Shown: in pieces, positions 28,476 through 38,703 of the stretch
Layout of the letters: every line of letters begins with the position of its first letter
Position numbering within the stretch: position 1 is the first letter of the stretch
Source: Klebsiella indica
GTDB taxonomy: Bacteria > Pseudomonadota > Gammaproteobacteria > Enterobacterales > Enterobacteriaceae
DNA: 64,000 nt
NCBI RefSeq assembly: GCF_005860775.1
Contig: NZ_VCHQ01000007.1
Span: 150,312 to 214,311 of the forward strand
Direction: 5' to 3'
Position numbers and translations under genes: made by a program
The notes under the pieces: model-generated
What the model saw: the letters and a program-made list of their open reading frames with translations, nothing else
Told to the model about the DNA's origin: nothing
Databases searched by the model: none

Positions 28476-29678
28476 TCACTCAGCATGCGACTTTTTGCGC
28501 CGCCGGCTGGCATAGAGGTAAAACAGAATGGAAGCGCTGGCGCAAAAAGCGATAGACACCAGCATCGGCCAGGCGGTGGTAAAGGTCGCCATTGACAACA
28601 GGGCGCCAACAATCGCGCCGATGCCAAAACGAAACGTACCGGCCAGCGAAGATGCAGTGCCAGCCATATGCGGAAATTCATCAAGAATCACCGCCATGGC
28701 GTTGGAAGACACCATCGACACGCAACCGATAAACGCCGCCACGCCAAATACCAGCGACCAAAAGCCAACATCCAACAGTGCACACACCACCATCCAGATC
28801 GCCATCACAAACTGAATCAACAGCCCTGTGCGGAACATATTCAGTGCCCCAATCCGCCGCACAAAACGGCTATTGATCATGGTCACGACAAACAGAAACG
28901 CGACGTTCAGCGCAAAATAGTAACCAAAATGCTGCGGTGAAACGTGATTAATATTGATATAAACAAACGGACCGGCGCTCAGGAACGAAAACATCCCGGC
29001 GAAGCTAAAACCACTCGCCAGCATATAGCTCAGTACCCGCTTATGACGAAACAGGGTGGCAAAATTCCCCAGCGTGGTGTGAATATGAAACTTCTGCCGA
29101 CGTTCCACCGGCAGGGTCTCGCTGATAAAACACGCGATCATCACTGACGCTAATAGCGCCGCCACCGCGAGGATCCAGAAGATCGCATGCCAGCTAAACC
29201 ATACCAGTACCGCCCCGCCGACCATTGGCGCCACCAGCGGCGCGACGGTGGTCACCAGCATGACGAACGACATCATCCGCGAAAACTCCTCTTTTGGATA
29301 GATATCGCGCATCAGGGCATTAATGATCACGCTGGCCGCCGCCGCAGCCAGGCCGTGAAAGAAACGCATGGTTATCAGCATAACAATGGTCTGCGACAGC
29401 GCGCAGGCCACCGCCGCCGCCGCAAAAATCAGCGTGCCGCCGAGAATAACCGGTTTACGACCGAAACTGTCCGCCATCGGACCATATAAAAGCTGCCCCA
29501 ACGCAAATCCCAGAATATAGGTGCTAAGCGTCATCTGCGCGCTGCCGTCCGGCACGTTAAACTGCGCCGAAATCACCGGCAGCGCCGGGAGGTACATATC
29601 AATCGACAGCGGCATCAGCATGGCCAGCAGGCCCAGAATAAACACAATCCCGGATGAAGCATTCTGCTTTGCCGTCAC
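28476..29678 (-). CDS. bcr: Bicyclomycin/multidrug efflux MFS transporter Bcr
   Basis: 400-residue inner-membrane drug:proton antiporter of the DHA1 family (12 hydrophobic segments) that exports bicyclomycin, sulfonamides and cysteine in E. coli. MFS motif A region: [16 protein letters not shown] near residue 67. Starts at GTG 29678 in the GTGA overlap with the rsuA stop, so the two genes are translationally coupled. Confidence 0.94.
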   Translation of the reverse strand: MTAKQNASSGIVFILGLLAMLMPLSIDMYLPALPVISAQFNVPDGSAQMTLSTYILGFALGQLLYGPMADSFGRKPVILGGTLIFAAAAVACALSQTIVMLITMRFFHGLAAAAASVIINALMRDIYPKEEFSRMMSFVMLVTTVAPLVAPMVGGAVLVWFSWHAIFWILAVAALLASVMIACFISETLPVERRQKFHIHTTLGNFATLFRHKRVLSYMLASGFSFAGMFSFLSAGPFVYININHVSPQHFGYYFALNVAFLFVVTMINSRFVRRIGALNMFRTGLLIQFVMAIWMVVCALLDVGFWSLVFGVAAFIGCVSMVSSNAMAVILDEFPHMAGTASSLAGTFRFGIGAIVGALLSMATFTTAWPMLVSIAFCASASILFYLYASRRRKKSHAE

Positions 29679-30394
29679 GTTTTACTCCGCGCATGTTGAC
29701 CACCGACGCTGGCAATTTCTGCTGCCGTCAGCGGACGATATTCACCAGGCCCCAGCGACTCATCCAGGATAATGTCGCCAATACGTTCACGATGCAGACC
29801 CGTCACATGGTTACCCACAGCGGCAAACATCCGCTTAACCTGATGGTAGCGCCCTTCGCTAATGGTCAGACGAACTTCGGTCGGCGTGATCACCTCCAGC
29901 ACCGCTGGCTTAGTCAGGCTCTTCTCGTTATGTAGCTGTACGCCTTTGGCAAACTGCTCTGCGGTGGTTTCATCCACCGGATTTTGCAGTTCCACCAGAT
30001 AGGTTTTTTCACAATGATGACGGGGAGAAGTAATGCGGTGCGACCACTGACCATCATCGGTCATCAGCACCAGGCCGGTGGTATCAATATCGAGGCGGCC
30101 AGCGGCATGCAGCTTATACGCTACCGGTTCATCAAGGAAGTAAAGCACCGTCGGGTAATCAGGGTCATCGGTGGAACAAACGTAACCTTGCGGCTTATTA
30201 AGCATAAAGTAGCGTGGGCCATGCTGCTGAACCAGGGGATTGCCGTCATACTCGACGCCATGTTCCGGCAAAAGTTTGAAAGCAGAGTCTTTTACAATTT
30301 CGCCGTCCACGGTAACGCGGCTGCTGCGGATTTCACGCCCGGCAATAGCCCGGCTAACGCCAAGTTGCTGAGCGATAAACTTATCAAGTCGCAT
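29675..30394 (-). CDS. rsuA: 16S rRNA pseudouridine-516 synthase RsuA
   Basis: 239-residue enzyme that isomerises U516 of 16S rRNA. N-terminal S4 RNA-binding domain ([20 protein letters not shown]...) and catalytic domain with the RsuA-family motif [17 protein letters not shown], whose Asp is the nucleophile. About eight residues longer at the C-terminus than E. coli RsuA, as the reading frame runs into the bcr overlap. Confidence 0.95.
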   Translation of the reverse strand: MRLDKFIAQQLGVSRAIAGREIRSSRVTVDGEIVKDSAFKLLPEHGVEYDGNPLVQQHGPRYFMLNKPQGYVCSTDDPDYPTVLYFLDEPVAYKLHAAGRLDIDTTGLVLMTDDGQWSHRITSPRHHCEKTYLVELQNPVDETTAEQFAKGVQLHNEKSLTKPAVLEVITPTEVRLTISEGRYHQVKRMFAAVGNHVTGLHRERIGDIILDESLGPGEYRPLTAAEIASVGGQHARSKT

Positions 30395-30542
30395 GAGATT
30401 TTTTAGCCTGTAAAGAGTGCTGGAGCGGGCAATACGCCCGAAAAGAAGAATATCTTAGGGTAGTATAACAAGCTCTTAACACCACTCAAGGGAAAAGATT
30501 CGTGGCATACTATTCGCGAGTTAATTAAGCGCTATACATTCC

Positions 30543-32300
30543 ATGACCTTTACATTACGTCCCTACCAAAAAGAGGCGGTCGACGCCACCCTTGCCTGGT
30601 TTCGCCGCCATCGGCACCCCGCAGTCATCGTCCTGCCGACTGGCGCGGGTAAAAGCCTGGTGATCGCCGAACTGGCGCGCCTGGCGCGCGGTCGTGTGTT
30701 AGTGCTGGCGCACGTTAAAGAGCTGGTGGCGCAAAACCACGCTAAATATTGTGCGCTTGGCCTGGAGGCGGATATCTTTGCGGCCGGCCTGAAGCGTAGA
30801 GAGAGCCACGGCAAAGTGGTGTTTGGCAGCGTCCAGTCGGTCGCCCGCAATCTCGCGCAGTTTCAGCATGAGTTTTCGCTGCTTATCGTCGATGAGTGCC
30901 ACCGTATCGGTGATGATGATGACAGCCAATATCAACAGATCATCAGCCACCTCCGGCAAGTTAACCCACATCTGCGTCTGCTGGGGCTGACCGCCACCCC
31001 ATTTCGTCTCGGAAAGGGCTGGATTTACCAGTTCCATTATCACGGGATGGTACGTGGCGATGAGAAGGCGTTTTTTCGTGACTGCATCTATGAACTGCCG
31101 CTGCGCTATATGATTAAGAACGGCTACCTCACGCCCCCTGAGCGGCTGGATATGCCGGTGGTGCAGTATGATTTTAGCCGTCTGCAGGCACAAAGCAACG
31201 GCCTGTTCAGCGAAGCCGACCTGAACCGCGAACTAAAAAAGCAGCAGCGCGTGACCCCGCACATCATCAGCCAGATTGTTGAATTTGCCCAAACCCGCAA
31301 AGGGGTGATGATTTTCGCCGCCACCGTTGAACACGCCCGGGAAGTGACGGGATTACTGCCGACGGGTGAAGCGGTATTAATTACCGGTGACACGCCGGGA
31401 ACTGAGCGGGATCGCATCATTGAGGCATTTAAAGCACGGCAGTATCGCTATCTGGTTAACGTCGCGGTGCTGACCACCGGTTTTGATGCGCCGCATGTCG
31501 ATCTGATCGCCCTACTCCGCCCCACCGAGTCGGTAAGTCTTTACCAACAGATTGTTGGCCGCGGCCTGCGACTGGCCCCCGGTAAAACCGATTGTCTGAT
31601 CCTCGACTATGCCGGAAACCCGCACGATCTGTATGCACCGGAAGTCGGCACGCCAAAAGGCAAAAGTGACAACGTTCCCGTGCAGGTGTTCTGCCCTGCC
31701 TGCGGATTCGCCAATACCTTCTGGGGGAAAACCACCGCCGACGGCACGCTGATTGAGCATTTCGGTCGCCGCTGCCAGGGCTGGTTTGAAGATGATGAAG
31801 GCCATCGTGAGCAGTGCGATTTTCGCTTCCGCTTTAAAAACTGCCCCCAGTGCAACGCGGAAAACGATATCGCCGCCCGACGCTGCCGTGAGTGCGACAC
31901 GATTCTGGTGGATCCAGACGATATGCTGAAAGCGGCGCTAAAACTCAAAGATGCGCTGGTATTGCGCTGTAGCGGAATGGCGTTACAACAGGGTCATGAT
32001 GAGAAAGGCGCGTGGCTGAAAATCACCTATTACGACGAGGACGGCACGGATGTGAGTGAGCGCTTCCGCCTGCAGACGCCCGCCCAGCGCACCGCCTTTG
32101 AGCAGTTGTTTATCCGCCCGCATACCCGAACGCCTGGCGTGCCGCTACGCTGGATAACACCAGCAGACATCCTCGCTCAGCAGGCGCTGTTGCGCCATCC
32201 CGACTTTGTTGTTGCCCGCATGAAGGGACAATACTGGCAGGTACGGGAAAAAGTGTTCGATTATCAGGGGCGCTTCCGGCGGGCCAATGAATTGCGTTAA
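30543..32300 (+). CDS. radD: Superfamily 2 helicase-like DNA repair protein RadD (YejH)
   Basis: 585-residue helicase-like ATPase acting in recombinational repair after DNA breakage. Motifs: Walker [11 protein letters not shown] near residue 35, DEAH-type box VDECHRIG near 118, motif III LGLTATP, motif [12 protein letters not shown] near 340. A cysteine-rich zinc-binding region follows (CPAC near 385; CPQC and CREC near 440-455). Length matches the E. coli protein. Confidence 0.94.
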   Translation: MTFTLRPYQKEAVDATLAWFRRHRHPAVIVLPTGAGKSLVIAELARLARGRVLVLAHVKELVAQNHAKYCALGLEADIFAAGLKRRESHGKVVFGSVQSVARNLAQFQHEFSLLIVDECHRIGDDDDSQYQQIISHLRQVNPHLRLLGLTATPFRLGKGWIYQFHYHGMVRGDEKAFFRDCIYELPLRYMIKNGYLTPPERLDMPVVQYDFSRLQAQSNGLFSEADLNRELKKQQRVTPHIISQIVEFAQTRKGVMIFAATVEHAREVTGLLPTGEAVLITGDTPGTERDRIIEAFKARQYRYLVNVAVLTTGFDAPHVDLIALLRPTESVSLYQQIVGRGLRLAPGKTDCLILDYAGNPHDLYAPEVGTPKGKSDNVPVQVFCPACGFANTFWGKTTADGTLIEHFGRRCQGWFEDDEGHREQCDFRFRFKNCPQCNAENDIAARRCRECDTILVDPDDMLKAALKLKDALVLRCSGMALQQGHDEKGAWLKITYYDEDGTDVSERFRLQTPAQRTAFEQLFIRPHTRTPGVPLRWITPADILAQQALLRHPDFVVARMKGQYWQVREKVFDYQGRFRRANELR

Positions 32301-32437
32301 TCGCCTCTGCGGCTGAGGTTTTGGTTGCTGCAAAAACCGTTGGCGGCTATAATGCCGCCCGCTTTTGCATTCGCAAAGCAGATAATCTGCCTGTTGCTGG
32401 GTCGCCTGTAGCAGGATTTATATATAGAGAGACATCA

Positions 32438-32722
32438 ATGTTTACTATCAACGCAGAAGTACGTAAAGAGCAGGGTAAGGGTGCGAGCCGCCGCCTGCGT
32501 GCAGCTAACAAATTCCCGGCCATCATCTATGGCGGTGAAGCTGCGCCAGTAGCAATTGAACTGGATCACGACAAAGTGTGGAACCTGCAGAACAATGCTG
32601 AGTTCTACAGCGAAGTTCTGACCATCGTTGTTGATGGCAAAGAAGAGAAAGTTAAAGCTCAGGCTGTTCAGCGTCACCCGTTCAAGCCGAAGCTGGCTCA
32701 CATCGACTTCGTTCGCGCTTAA
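32438..32722 (+). CDS. rplY: 50S ribosomal protein L25
   Basis: 94-residue 5S rRNA-binding protein (short L25 form without the CTC domain). The reading frame is open further upstream, but ATG 32438 yields [21 protein letters not shown] exactly as in E. coli, so the longer version is rejected. A strong terminator follows. Confidence 0.98.
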   Translation: MFTINAEVRKEQGKGASRRLRAANKFPAIIYGGEAAPVAIELDHDKVWNLQNNAEFYSEVLTIVVDGKEEKVKAQAVQRHPFKPKLAHIDFVRA

Positions 32723-32748
32723 TCGCCGACTGAACGTTGTATGGCAAG

Positions 32749-32781
32749 CGCCCCGGTCCGCAAGGTCCGGGGCGTTTTGTT
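32749..32781 (+). terminator. Intrinsic terminator after rplY
   Basis: CGCCCCGG and CCGGGGCG pair over a 10-base loop, followed by TTTTGTTTT. Confidence 0.92.
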
Positions 32782-32961
32782 TTGGCGCAGCGATAAAGCA
32801 AGAGATAGCGTCTACGCCCTCAGCGCACCCTGCTGGCCAGTTAAGCGCTATTCGTCGGGTTTGATCTGGTTTTGACTCGCACTCACAAACGACACAGCAT
32901 AAACATCCTGATGACGAGCTTACCGGGCGGTATGACGACCTGACACCAGGATTTTTAGCCT

Positions 32962-33969
32962 TTAATTTCCGCCAGAAGTACGGCGCTGCAGCTGGTCGCG
33001 CAGATTTGGCGGCGTGCCTTTAATGGTTAAGGTATCCGTCGCCGGGTCCCAGAACACCCGCTCCCCCAGCAGCATAGCGTCAAAATTAATGGTTAACCCG
33101 CCGCCGCTGCCGGCAAACTTGGTTAACTGGCGCAGAGTACTGCGATCCGCCGGAAAGCTCTCTTCCAGCGCGTAGCCTTGTTCGGCGGTAAACTCCTGAA
33201 ACGTCTTCTCACTGACGCCCGCCAGCTCTTTGGACAGTGACTCCAGCTCTATCTCCTCTCCGGCCTGCAACTGTTCATTGCAGTAGCTGTAAACCTGCTG
33301 GCGCACGTTCTGGCGCTCAGATTTATCCAGCTGCGCATCAGCGGCGAAATCATCCAGCGCCTGTAACAAACCGCGGTTCTGCGCTTTTGTATTGAGCCCT
33401 TCGCTGGCCCCAAGGAAATCCATAAAAAAGTCCGCCACTTTGCGCCCTACCCGGCCTTTCAGGAAGGTCAGATAACGGGTGGATTCCGGATTGGTTTCCC
33501 ATTCGGTTAAATCAATACGCGCGACAATATCGGCATGATTGATATCCAGATAGTGCGTGGCGCTGATATCCAGTTCTTCATTGACGCGCATACTGTTCAG
33601 ATTGTTGAGCACCGCCACCATCAGGTATTCCACCGCCAGATAGCGATACTGGCAAAACAACACAATACCGCCTTCAGCGAAGGGATATTTCGCCAGTTCG
33701 TCACGCAGACGACCGGTGGCCGCCCGACTGAAGGGCAGGAATTCTTCTTCCCCCTTACGCTGCTGACGCAGAGCCTGGGCCAGCTCGCTCTCTTCGTTAA
33801 ACAGGCCGTAGGCTTTATTTTTAGCGCTGTAGACCCGATGCAGTTCGGCCATCATCTCCACAACGGTCGCTGTCGGCTCCAGTAATGACTCACGCAGCAC
33901 CAGTTCCAGATTTTGTTCATCACGTTTGATTAGCTGATGCAGGGCAATCTGGTCGATATCCAGACTCAT
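32962..33969 (-). CDS. yejK: Nucleoid-associated protein YejK (NdpA)
   Basis: 335-residue member of the NdpA family of nucleoid-associated proteins, same length as E. coli YejK. N-terminus [19 protein letters not shown]; no membrane segments. Divergent from yejL. The 240-bp gap between rplY and yejK holds the rplY terminator and nothing else I recognise. Confidence 0.93.
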   Translation of the reverse strand: MSLDIDQIALHQLIKRDEQNLELVLRESLLEPTATVVEMMAELHRVYSAKNKAYGLFNEESELAQALRQQRKGEEEFLPFSRAATGRLRDELAKYPFAEGGIVLFCQYRYLAVEYLMVAVLNNLNSMRVNEELDISATHYLDINHADIVARIDLTEWETNPESTRYLTFLKGRVGRKVADFFMDFLGASEGLNTKAQNRGLLQALDDFAADAQLDKSERQNVRQQVYSYCNEQLQAGEEIELESLSKELAGVSEKTFQEFTAEQGYALEESFPADRSTLRQLTKFAGSGGGLTINFDAMLLGERVFWDPATDTLTIKGTPPNLRDQLQRRTSGGN

Positions 33970-34147
33970 GTTAAACTCTCCTTTTAGACCGGGCGGTATT
34001 CAACCACCGCCGGGACGGCGACGCAACCACCACGTGACGCTTTGCCAGCGAGGCGGTGCGCTTTTGCGCCGCGGCGAAAAAATGCGGAAAAAATGCTGCT
34101 GCTACGGTAATATGTTGCCCTTTCACGAACAAACAGATTTTGAGTTT

Positions 34148-34375
34148 ATGCCGCAATTATCCCGCTATAGCGATGAACACGTCGAACAACTGCTCAGCGA
34201 GCTGACGAGTGTTCTGGAAACACACAAAGCGCCCGTTGACCTTTCACTGATGGTTCTGGGCAATATGGTGACGAACCTGATCAATAGTAGCGTCGCGCCG
34301 GCGCAGCGTCAGGCCATCGCCCGCTCTTTTGCCCAGGCGTTGCAGTCGTCGATCAACGACAAGCCAGCGCATTAA
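34148..34375 (+). CDS. yejL: DUF1414 family protein YejL
   Basis: 75-residue UPF0352/DUF1414 protein of unknown function. The reading frame is open for another 60 codons upstream, but ATG 34148 gives [16 protein letters not shown], the family start. Directly precedes pbgA. Confidence 0.92.
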   Translation: MPQLSRYSDEHVEQLLSELTSVLETHKAPVDLSLMVLGNMVTNLINSSVAPAQRQAIARSFAQALQSSINDKPAH

Positions 34376-34394
34376 GGATAACGAACAACAGTAT

Positions 34395-36155
34395 ATGGTG
34401 ACTCTTCGTCAGCCCTACCGAGAAAAAGTTTCCCAGATGGTCAGTTGGGGACACTGGTTCGCCCTGTTCAACATGTTGTTGGCCATGGTGCTCGGCAGCC
34501 GCTATCTTTTTGTCGCCGACTGGCCAACGACGCTTGCCGGACGTCTTTTCTCGTACGTTAGCCTCGTTGGTCACTTCAGCTTCCTGGTCTTTACCAGTTA
34601 TGTACTGATCCTCTTTCCGCTAACCTTTATCGTCATCTCGCAGCGCTTAATGCGTTTTATATCGGTCATTCTGGCGACCACAGGCATGACGCTGCTGCTG
34701 ATCGACAGCGAAGTTTTCACCCGTTTCCACCTGCACCTTAATCCCTTCGTTTGGGAACTGGTTATTAACCCCGATCAAAATGAGATGGCTCGTGACTGGC
34801 AACTGATGTTTATCAGCGTCCCGATCATCTTCCTGGTGGAAATGCTCTTTGCGACCTGGAGCTGGCAGAAGCTGCGCAGCCTGACCCGCCGCCGTCACTA
34901 TGCCCGTCCGGTCGCCTGGTTTTTCTTTATCTGCTTTATCAGCAACCACCTGATTTATATCTGGGCGGATGCGAATTTCTATCGCCCAATCACTATGCAG
35001 CGGGCCAATCTGCCGCTTTCCTACCCGATGACGGCGCGCCGGTTCCTAGAAAAACACGGTCTGCTTGACGCAGAGGACTACCAGCGACGCCTGGTAGAAC
35101 AAGGTTCACCGGAAGCCGTCTCGGTGCAATATCCGCTTAGCGACCTACGTTATCGTGATCTCGGCGCCGGTTATAACGTGTTGCTGATTACCGTTGATAA
35201 CCTCAACTACTCACGTTTTGAAAAAAACATGCCGGCGCTGGCCGAATTCGCAAAAGAAAACGTCAACTTTACTCAGCATATGAGCTCCGGTAATACTGCG
35301 GACAGCGGCCTGTTTGGCTTGTTCTACGGTATCTCTCCTGGCTATATGGATGGCATTTTAGCGGCCCGGATTCCTGCGGCGCTGATTACGTCACTGAATC
35401 AACAAGGCTATCAGTTGGGTCTGTTCTCATCTGACGGCTTCAGCAGCCCGCTTTATCGCCAGGCGCTGCTGTCCGATTTCTCCTTACCAGCCGCCAGAAC
35501 GCAAAGCGATGCGCAGACGGCAAATCAGTGGATCAACTGGCTGAACCGCTACGCCCAGGATGAAAATCGCTGGTTCTCATGGGTTTCACTGAACGGCACA
35601 ACCCTGGATCGCGGGCAGCAACAAAACTTTGTCCGTCGCTACAGCACCGCCGCCGGCGATGTCGACACCCAAATTGGTCGCGTGCTGAACGCGCTGCGCG
35701 AATCCGGCAAGATGAATAACACGGTAGTTATTGTGACGGCGGGCCACGGTGTACCGCTGGACGCACAGCATGACGCGTTTGACTGGTCGCGCGAACAGCT
35801 ACAGGTACCGTTAGTGATTCACTGGCCTGGTACTCCGGCACAGGCGATCGCGACCCTGACGGATAACAAAGATGTCATGACAACGCTGATGCAGCGCCTG
35901 TTGCACGTTTCCACACCGGCGAATGAATATTCGCAAGGCGAAGATCTGTTTAGCCCCGCCCGCCGCCGCGCATGGGTTACCGCTGCGAATAACAATACGC
36001 TGGCGATCACGACGCCACAATTAACCATCGTGCTCAATCACAACGGCACATACAGAACATGGGACAGCGAAGGTAAGAAGATTAAAGATCAAAAACCGCA
36101 ACTGAGCCTGCTACTGCAGGTGCTAACCGATGAAAAACGCTTTATCGCTAACTGA
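34395..36155 (+). CDS. pbgA: Lipid A / cardiolipin-associated regulator PbgA (YejM, LapC)
   Basis: 586-residue essential inner-membrane protein: five N-terminal membrane segments (about 1-190) and a large periplasmic alkaline-phosphatase/sulfatase-like domain. In E. coli it senses periplasmic LPS and controls LpxC turnover through LapB. Metal and catalytic positions of true sulfatases are not conserved. ATG 34395 gives MVTLRQPYREKVSQMVSWGH; the longer open frame overlaps yejL and is not used. Confidence 0.95.
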   Translation: MVTLRQPYREKVSQMVSWGHWFALFNMLLAMVLGSRYLFVADWPTTLAGRLFSYVSLVGHFSFLVFTSYVLILFPLTFIVISQRLMRFISVILATTGMTLLLIDSEVFTRFHLHLNPFVWELVINPDQNEMARDWQLMFISVPIIFLVEMLFATWSWQKLRSLTRRRHYARPVAWFFFICFISNHLIYIWADANFYRPITMQRANLPLSYPMTARRFLEKHGLLDAEDYQRRLVEQGSPEAVSVQYPLSDLRYRDLGAGYNVLLITVDNLNYSRFEKNMPALAEFAKENVNFTQHMSSGNTADSGLFGLFYGISPGYMDGILAARIPAALITSLNQQGYQLGLFSSDGFSSPLYRQALLSDFSLPAARTQSDAQTANQWINWLNRYAQDENRWFSWVSLNGTTLDRGQQQNFVRRYSTAAGDVDTQIGRVLNALRESGKMNNTVVIVTAGHGVPLDAQHDAFDWSREQLQVPLVIHWPGTPAQAIATLTDNKDVMTTLMQRLLHVSTPANEYSQGEDLFSPARRRAWVTAANNNTLAITTPQLTIVLNHNGTYRTWDSEGKKIKDQKPQLSLLLQVLTDEKRFIAN

Positions 36156-36232
36156 TTGATTATTTATAAATCAATCAGGCACTTCACGGCTTGCATTCGG
36201 TTGGGGAACGGGTAATATTGTTCCCCACAAAT

Positions 36233-36309
36233 CGGCACGTAGCGCAGCCTGGTAGCGCACCGTCATGGGGTGTCGGGGGTCGGAGGTTCAAATCCTCTCG
36301 TGCCGACCA
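36233..36309 (+). tRNA. proL: tRNA-Pro, anticodon GGG
   Basis: 77-base cloverleaf: acceptor arms CGGCACG and CGTGCCG with encoded ACCA end, D-arm GCGC-AGCCTGGTA-GCGC, anticodon GGG at 36267-36269, and T-arm around GGTTCAAATCC. It matches E. coli proL. tRNA 3' ends are common phage integration sites, and prophage tail DNA lies within 130 bases. Confidence 0.98.
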
Positions 36310-36323
36310 AATAATCCCAATAG

Positions 36324-36351
36324 AACCAGCCTCTTATGGCTGGTTTTTTTA
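36324..36351 (+). terminator. Intrinsic terminator after proL
   Basis: AACCAGCC and GGCTGGTT form a perfect 8-bp stem with a run of T, 15 bases after the tRNA. Confidence 0.9.
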
Positions 36352-36437
36352 TGCCTGTTTTTTGTACGGGGAGTTAATGGCGTGAAACCCCGTCATAAAT
36401 CCCATGACTACACCTTCGTGACTGCGAGATATTACTT

Positions 36438-37709
36438 TTATTTGGTGATGACCGAACCTGAACGGCTGACAAACACGTGATACCTAGAAAGCATAAAAAT
36501 CGTCCCGGTTGCGTTTGACGCGTTGTGTAACACGCATTCCACATCTGTGTAACCATCACCAGTCGGAATAGAGACGGAGAACGATCCTGTGTTGTATCGA
36601 CCTGCATTTGACTGCCTCCATATTTGAGTGCCACCGGCCCTGAGCAAGAAATATGTTCCAGAGCCTGATCCGCCAGCAGTCATCCCCAGACAAGCGACCA
36701 TGCCAACTGCGCATGAGCCCAAATTGAGCCTGTCACTAGGACTGTTTTCATAGACAATGGCATTCTGACGACCTGCGGAATCATTCATCAATATCGATCC
36801 AACAATAGTTACTTTCTGCTGAAAGCTTTGTTGTTTGATACGACAAAATCTCACTGTCTTCGTGCCATCGTTCCCAATATTTTCACTGAAGAAAATAGTC
36901 TGGTCAGGCAGTGTGTCAGAAATGTCTCCGACAATTTTATCCGCGCTCAAAGTGCCGCTGATCGTACAGCTTTCATTGATTACTACGTTATCAAGTTCGC
37001 CGCTGGTCGCCTCAATTTTCCCGCGCACTGTAACGTCATTAAACTCCGCCTTTCCGTTCTTGTTAACCTGCCAGCCCTTCGATCCGGAAGCGAAGTCATT
37101 CGACTGAATCACATTCCCTATTTTCGCATTATCGACGCTGCCGTCTTTAATGCGAGCCTTGTCGATGTACAGTTCATTGCCCTCGGCGATCATCACCGGC
37201 ACGGAAGTTTTACTGTTGCGGTTAAACAGCGAGAAACGGTCAGCATAGAGGATCATGTCGCTTGTTGAACCATCGCTGCCCAACACGATATTCCCCACGA
37301 CATCACCGTCGTCTTCCTGTTTCATCAGGGAGGGTCATTTAAGGCGGACGCGAACGGCGGAAAGTTGGGTATTGGTAAACGTATGCGTCCAGGCGGTCTC
37401 GCTGGAAATTTCCGTCCCTACGCTAATTTCATTTTCAGTGCCGGGAATACTCTGAATATATTTTTGTGCCTGTGTTCCCGGACGAAATCTCCACTTCACG
37501 CCGGAAAAGTTTTCAGAACCGTCGGCACTTAATAACGGGGTGCCATCGAGATAAATATCCTTGCCCGTTAATTCACCTGCAAACTCTCCCTCGCACAGCG
37601 CGATGAGAATTTTGGCTTTTGCTACAGACTGTAAATCATCAGCCTGTTCTATCGGCGTGCGCTGGCTGGAGCTGCCACCCTTGCGCCCTTTGATTATGTT
37701 ATTTGCCAT
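36438..37709 (-). pseudogene. Prophage tail-tip host-specificity protein J, deleted and UGA-interrupted
   Basis: Residues 1-124 (from ATG 37709) match the N-terminus of lambda-like J proteins (KGRKGGSSSQRTPIEQADDLQSVA..., ending SAVRVRLK). A TGA at 37335-37337 stands where related J proteins have Trp (RLKWP). The same frame continues PSLMKQEDDGDVVG and then jumps to a C-terminal fibre region (DRFSLFNRNSKTSVPVM..., GKAEFNDVTVRGKI). J proteins are usually over 1,000 residues, so about 700 central residues have been lost, apparently in frame. No other phage genes remain, so this is a relic left at the proL integration site. Confidence 0.8.
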
Positions 37710-37740
37710 ATTGCGTCCATAAAAAAAGCCACCCGGAGGT

Positions 37741-38317
37741 GTAATGCTGGTCAGTTAAGGGCTGTCAGTTGCGTTTATGGCTGGCTGAGCGGTTCTGTCA
37801 ATCGGTGGTTCTGGCGAGCATGACGCATTTTTCATTTTCGCCCATTCAGATTCCGTGGCCTGTTCCGTTCACTATAAATACGCGGATATTCGTTATATCC
37901 ACAGCGTGTGAACGGGCAGGGGGACGTTTCGCCCGTCCCCCTGCACCCCCGGCATGGCGCTGAAAACCTGCCGCTCCGCGGTCCGCTCCACTCCGGCTTC
38001 ATCTGGCGGACCGGGCGGGACTCGACGTCCCTGTCTCGACCCGCCCTCTGGCCGCCGTCCTGGCGGCCAGTCCTGGATGCGCGCCTGCGTTCCCGCCAGG
38101 TTTCCTTGATGCGCCCAACCCCCATGCGGTGAGTCCGTTATTCGTCAGTGGCTTTTCAGAGGCTGAAAGTCATAAAAAAGTCATATCCTTTATATTTCAG
38201 CCCGTATCAGCTCAGTTAGTGAATCAACCGAATTAGATTTTCGTTTAAACCACCGATTAACAGAACCGCTCAGCCAGCCATAAACACAACTGACTGCCCT
38301 TAACTGATCCGCATTAC
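37741..38317 (+). repeat. Multi-hairpin dispersed repeat, copy 2, with ~70-bp terminal inverted repeats
   Basis: The ends are near-perfect inverted repeats: 37741-37811 against 38248-38317, differing by about five changes over 70 bases. The inner end is GGTGGTT. Inside are pairing arms CCGTTCAC/GTGAACGG, a perfect 10-bp hairpin (37917-37943) and the palindrome CTGGCCGCC/GGCGGCCAG. Compared with copy 3 it lacks about 76 bases that hold four further hairpins. No transposase is encoded. It separates the prophage relic from ybdD, at the point where gene order departs from E. coli. Confidence 0.8.
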
Positions 38318-38451
38318 CCATAAAGAGGATGTATCCGTCTTCGTGAACGCCGCAAGCGGTCGTTGGGCTGCGCGTTAAGGCGCGAACCGCACAGTCTGAC
38401 GGGCCCGGATAAGCGGCAAGTCATGCAGAAGCGTGGCCTAACGCTTCCAGC

Positions 38452-38649
38452 CTAGCAGCACTTCGCGCCGCCTTTTCCACCGTAGCGCGCATCCTGACGT
38501 TCGCGGAAAAATTCCTCGTAAGTCATTGGTGTCTGCTCAGGATGTGTCGCACGAATATGTGCGACATAGTTGTCGTAATCCGGCACGCCGATCATCATTT
38601 TCGCCGCCTGACCTAAATATTTTCCCGCTTTCGAAAGGGTATCAAACAT
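38452..38649 (-). CDS. ybdD: YbdD/YjiX family small protein
   Basis: 65-residue protein with the conserved C-terminus [11 protein letters not shown]. Family members are encoded directly downstream of CstA-type carbon-starvation/pyruvate transporters and are thought to assist them; the mechanism is unclear. ATG 38649 matches the E. coli start MFD; a TTG two codons upstream is also in frame. The 134 bases between it and the repeat contain a REP-like fragment and no gene. Confidence 0.92.
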   Translation of the reverse strand: MFDTLSKAGKYLGQAAKMMIGVPDYDNYVAHIRATHPEQTPMTYEEFFRERQDARYGGKGGAKCC

Positions 38650-38703
38650 TTTCAACTCTCATAATCGCCCTCCTTCTCACAAAGAGGGCGATAAAGTCAC
38701 GCC

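Noticed and set aside
32321..32437. N-terminal extension of L25
   Set aside because: The extra codons are the leader; the conserved protein begins at ATG 32438.
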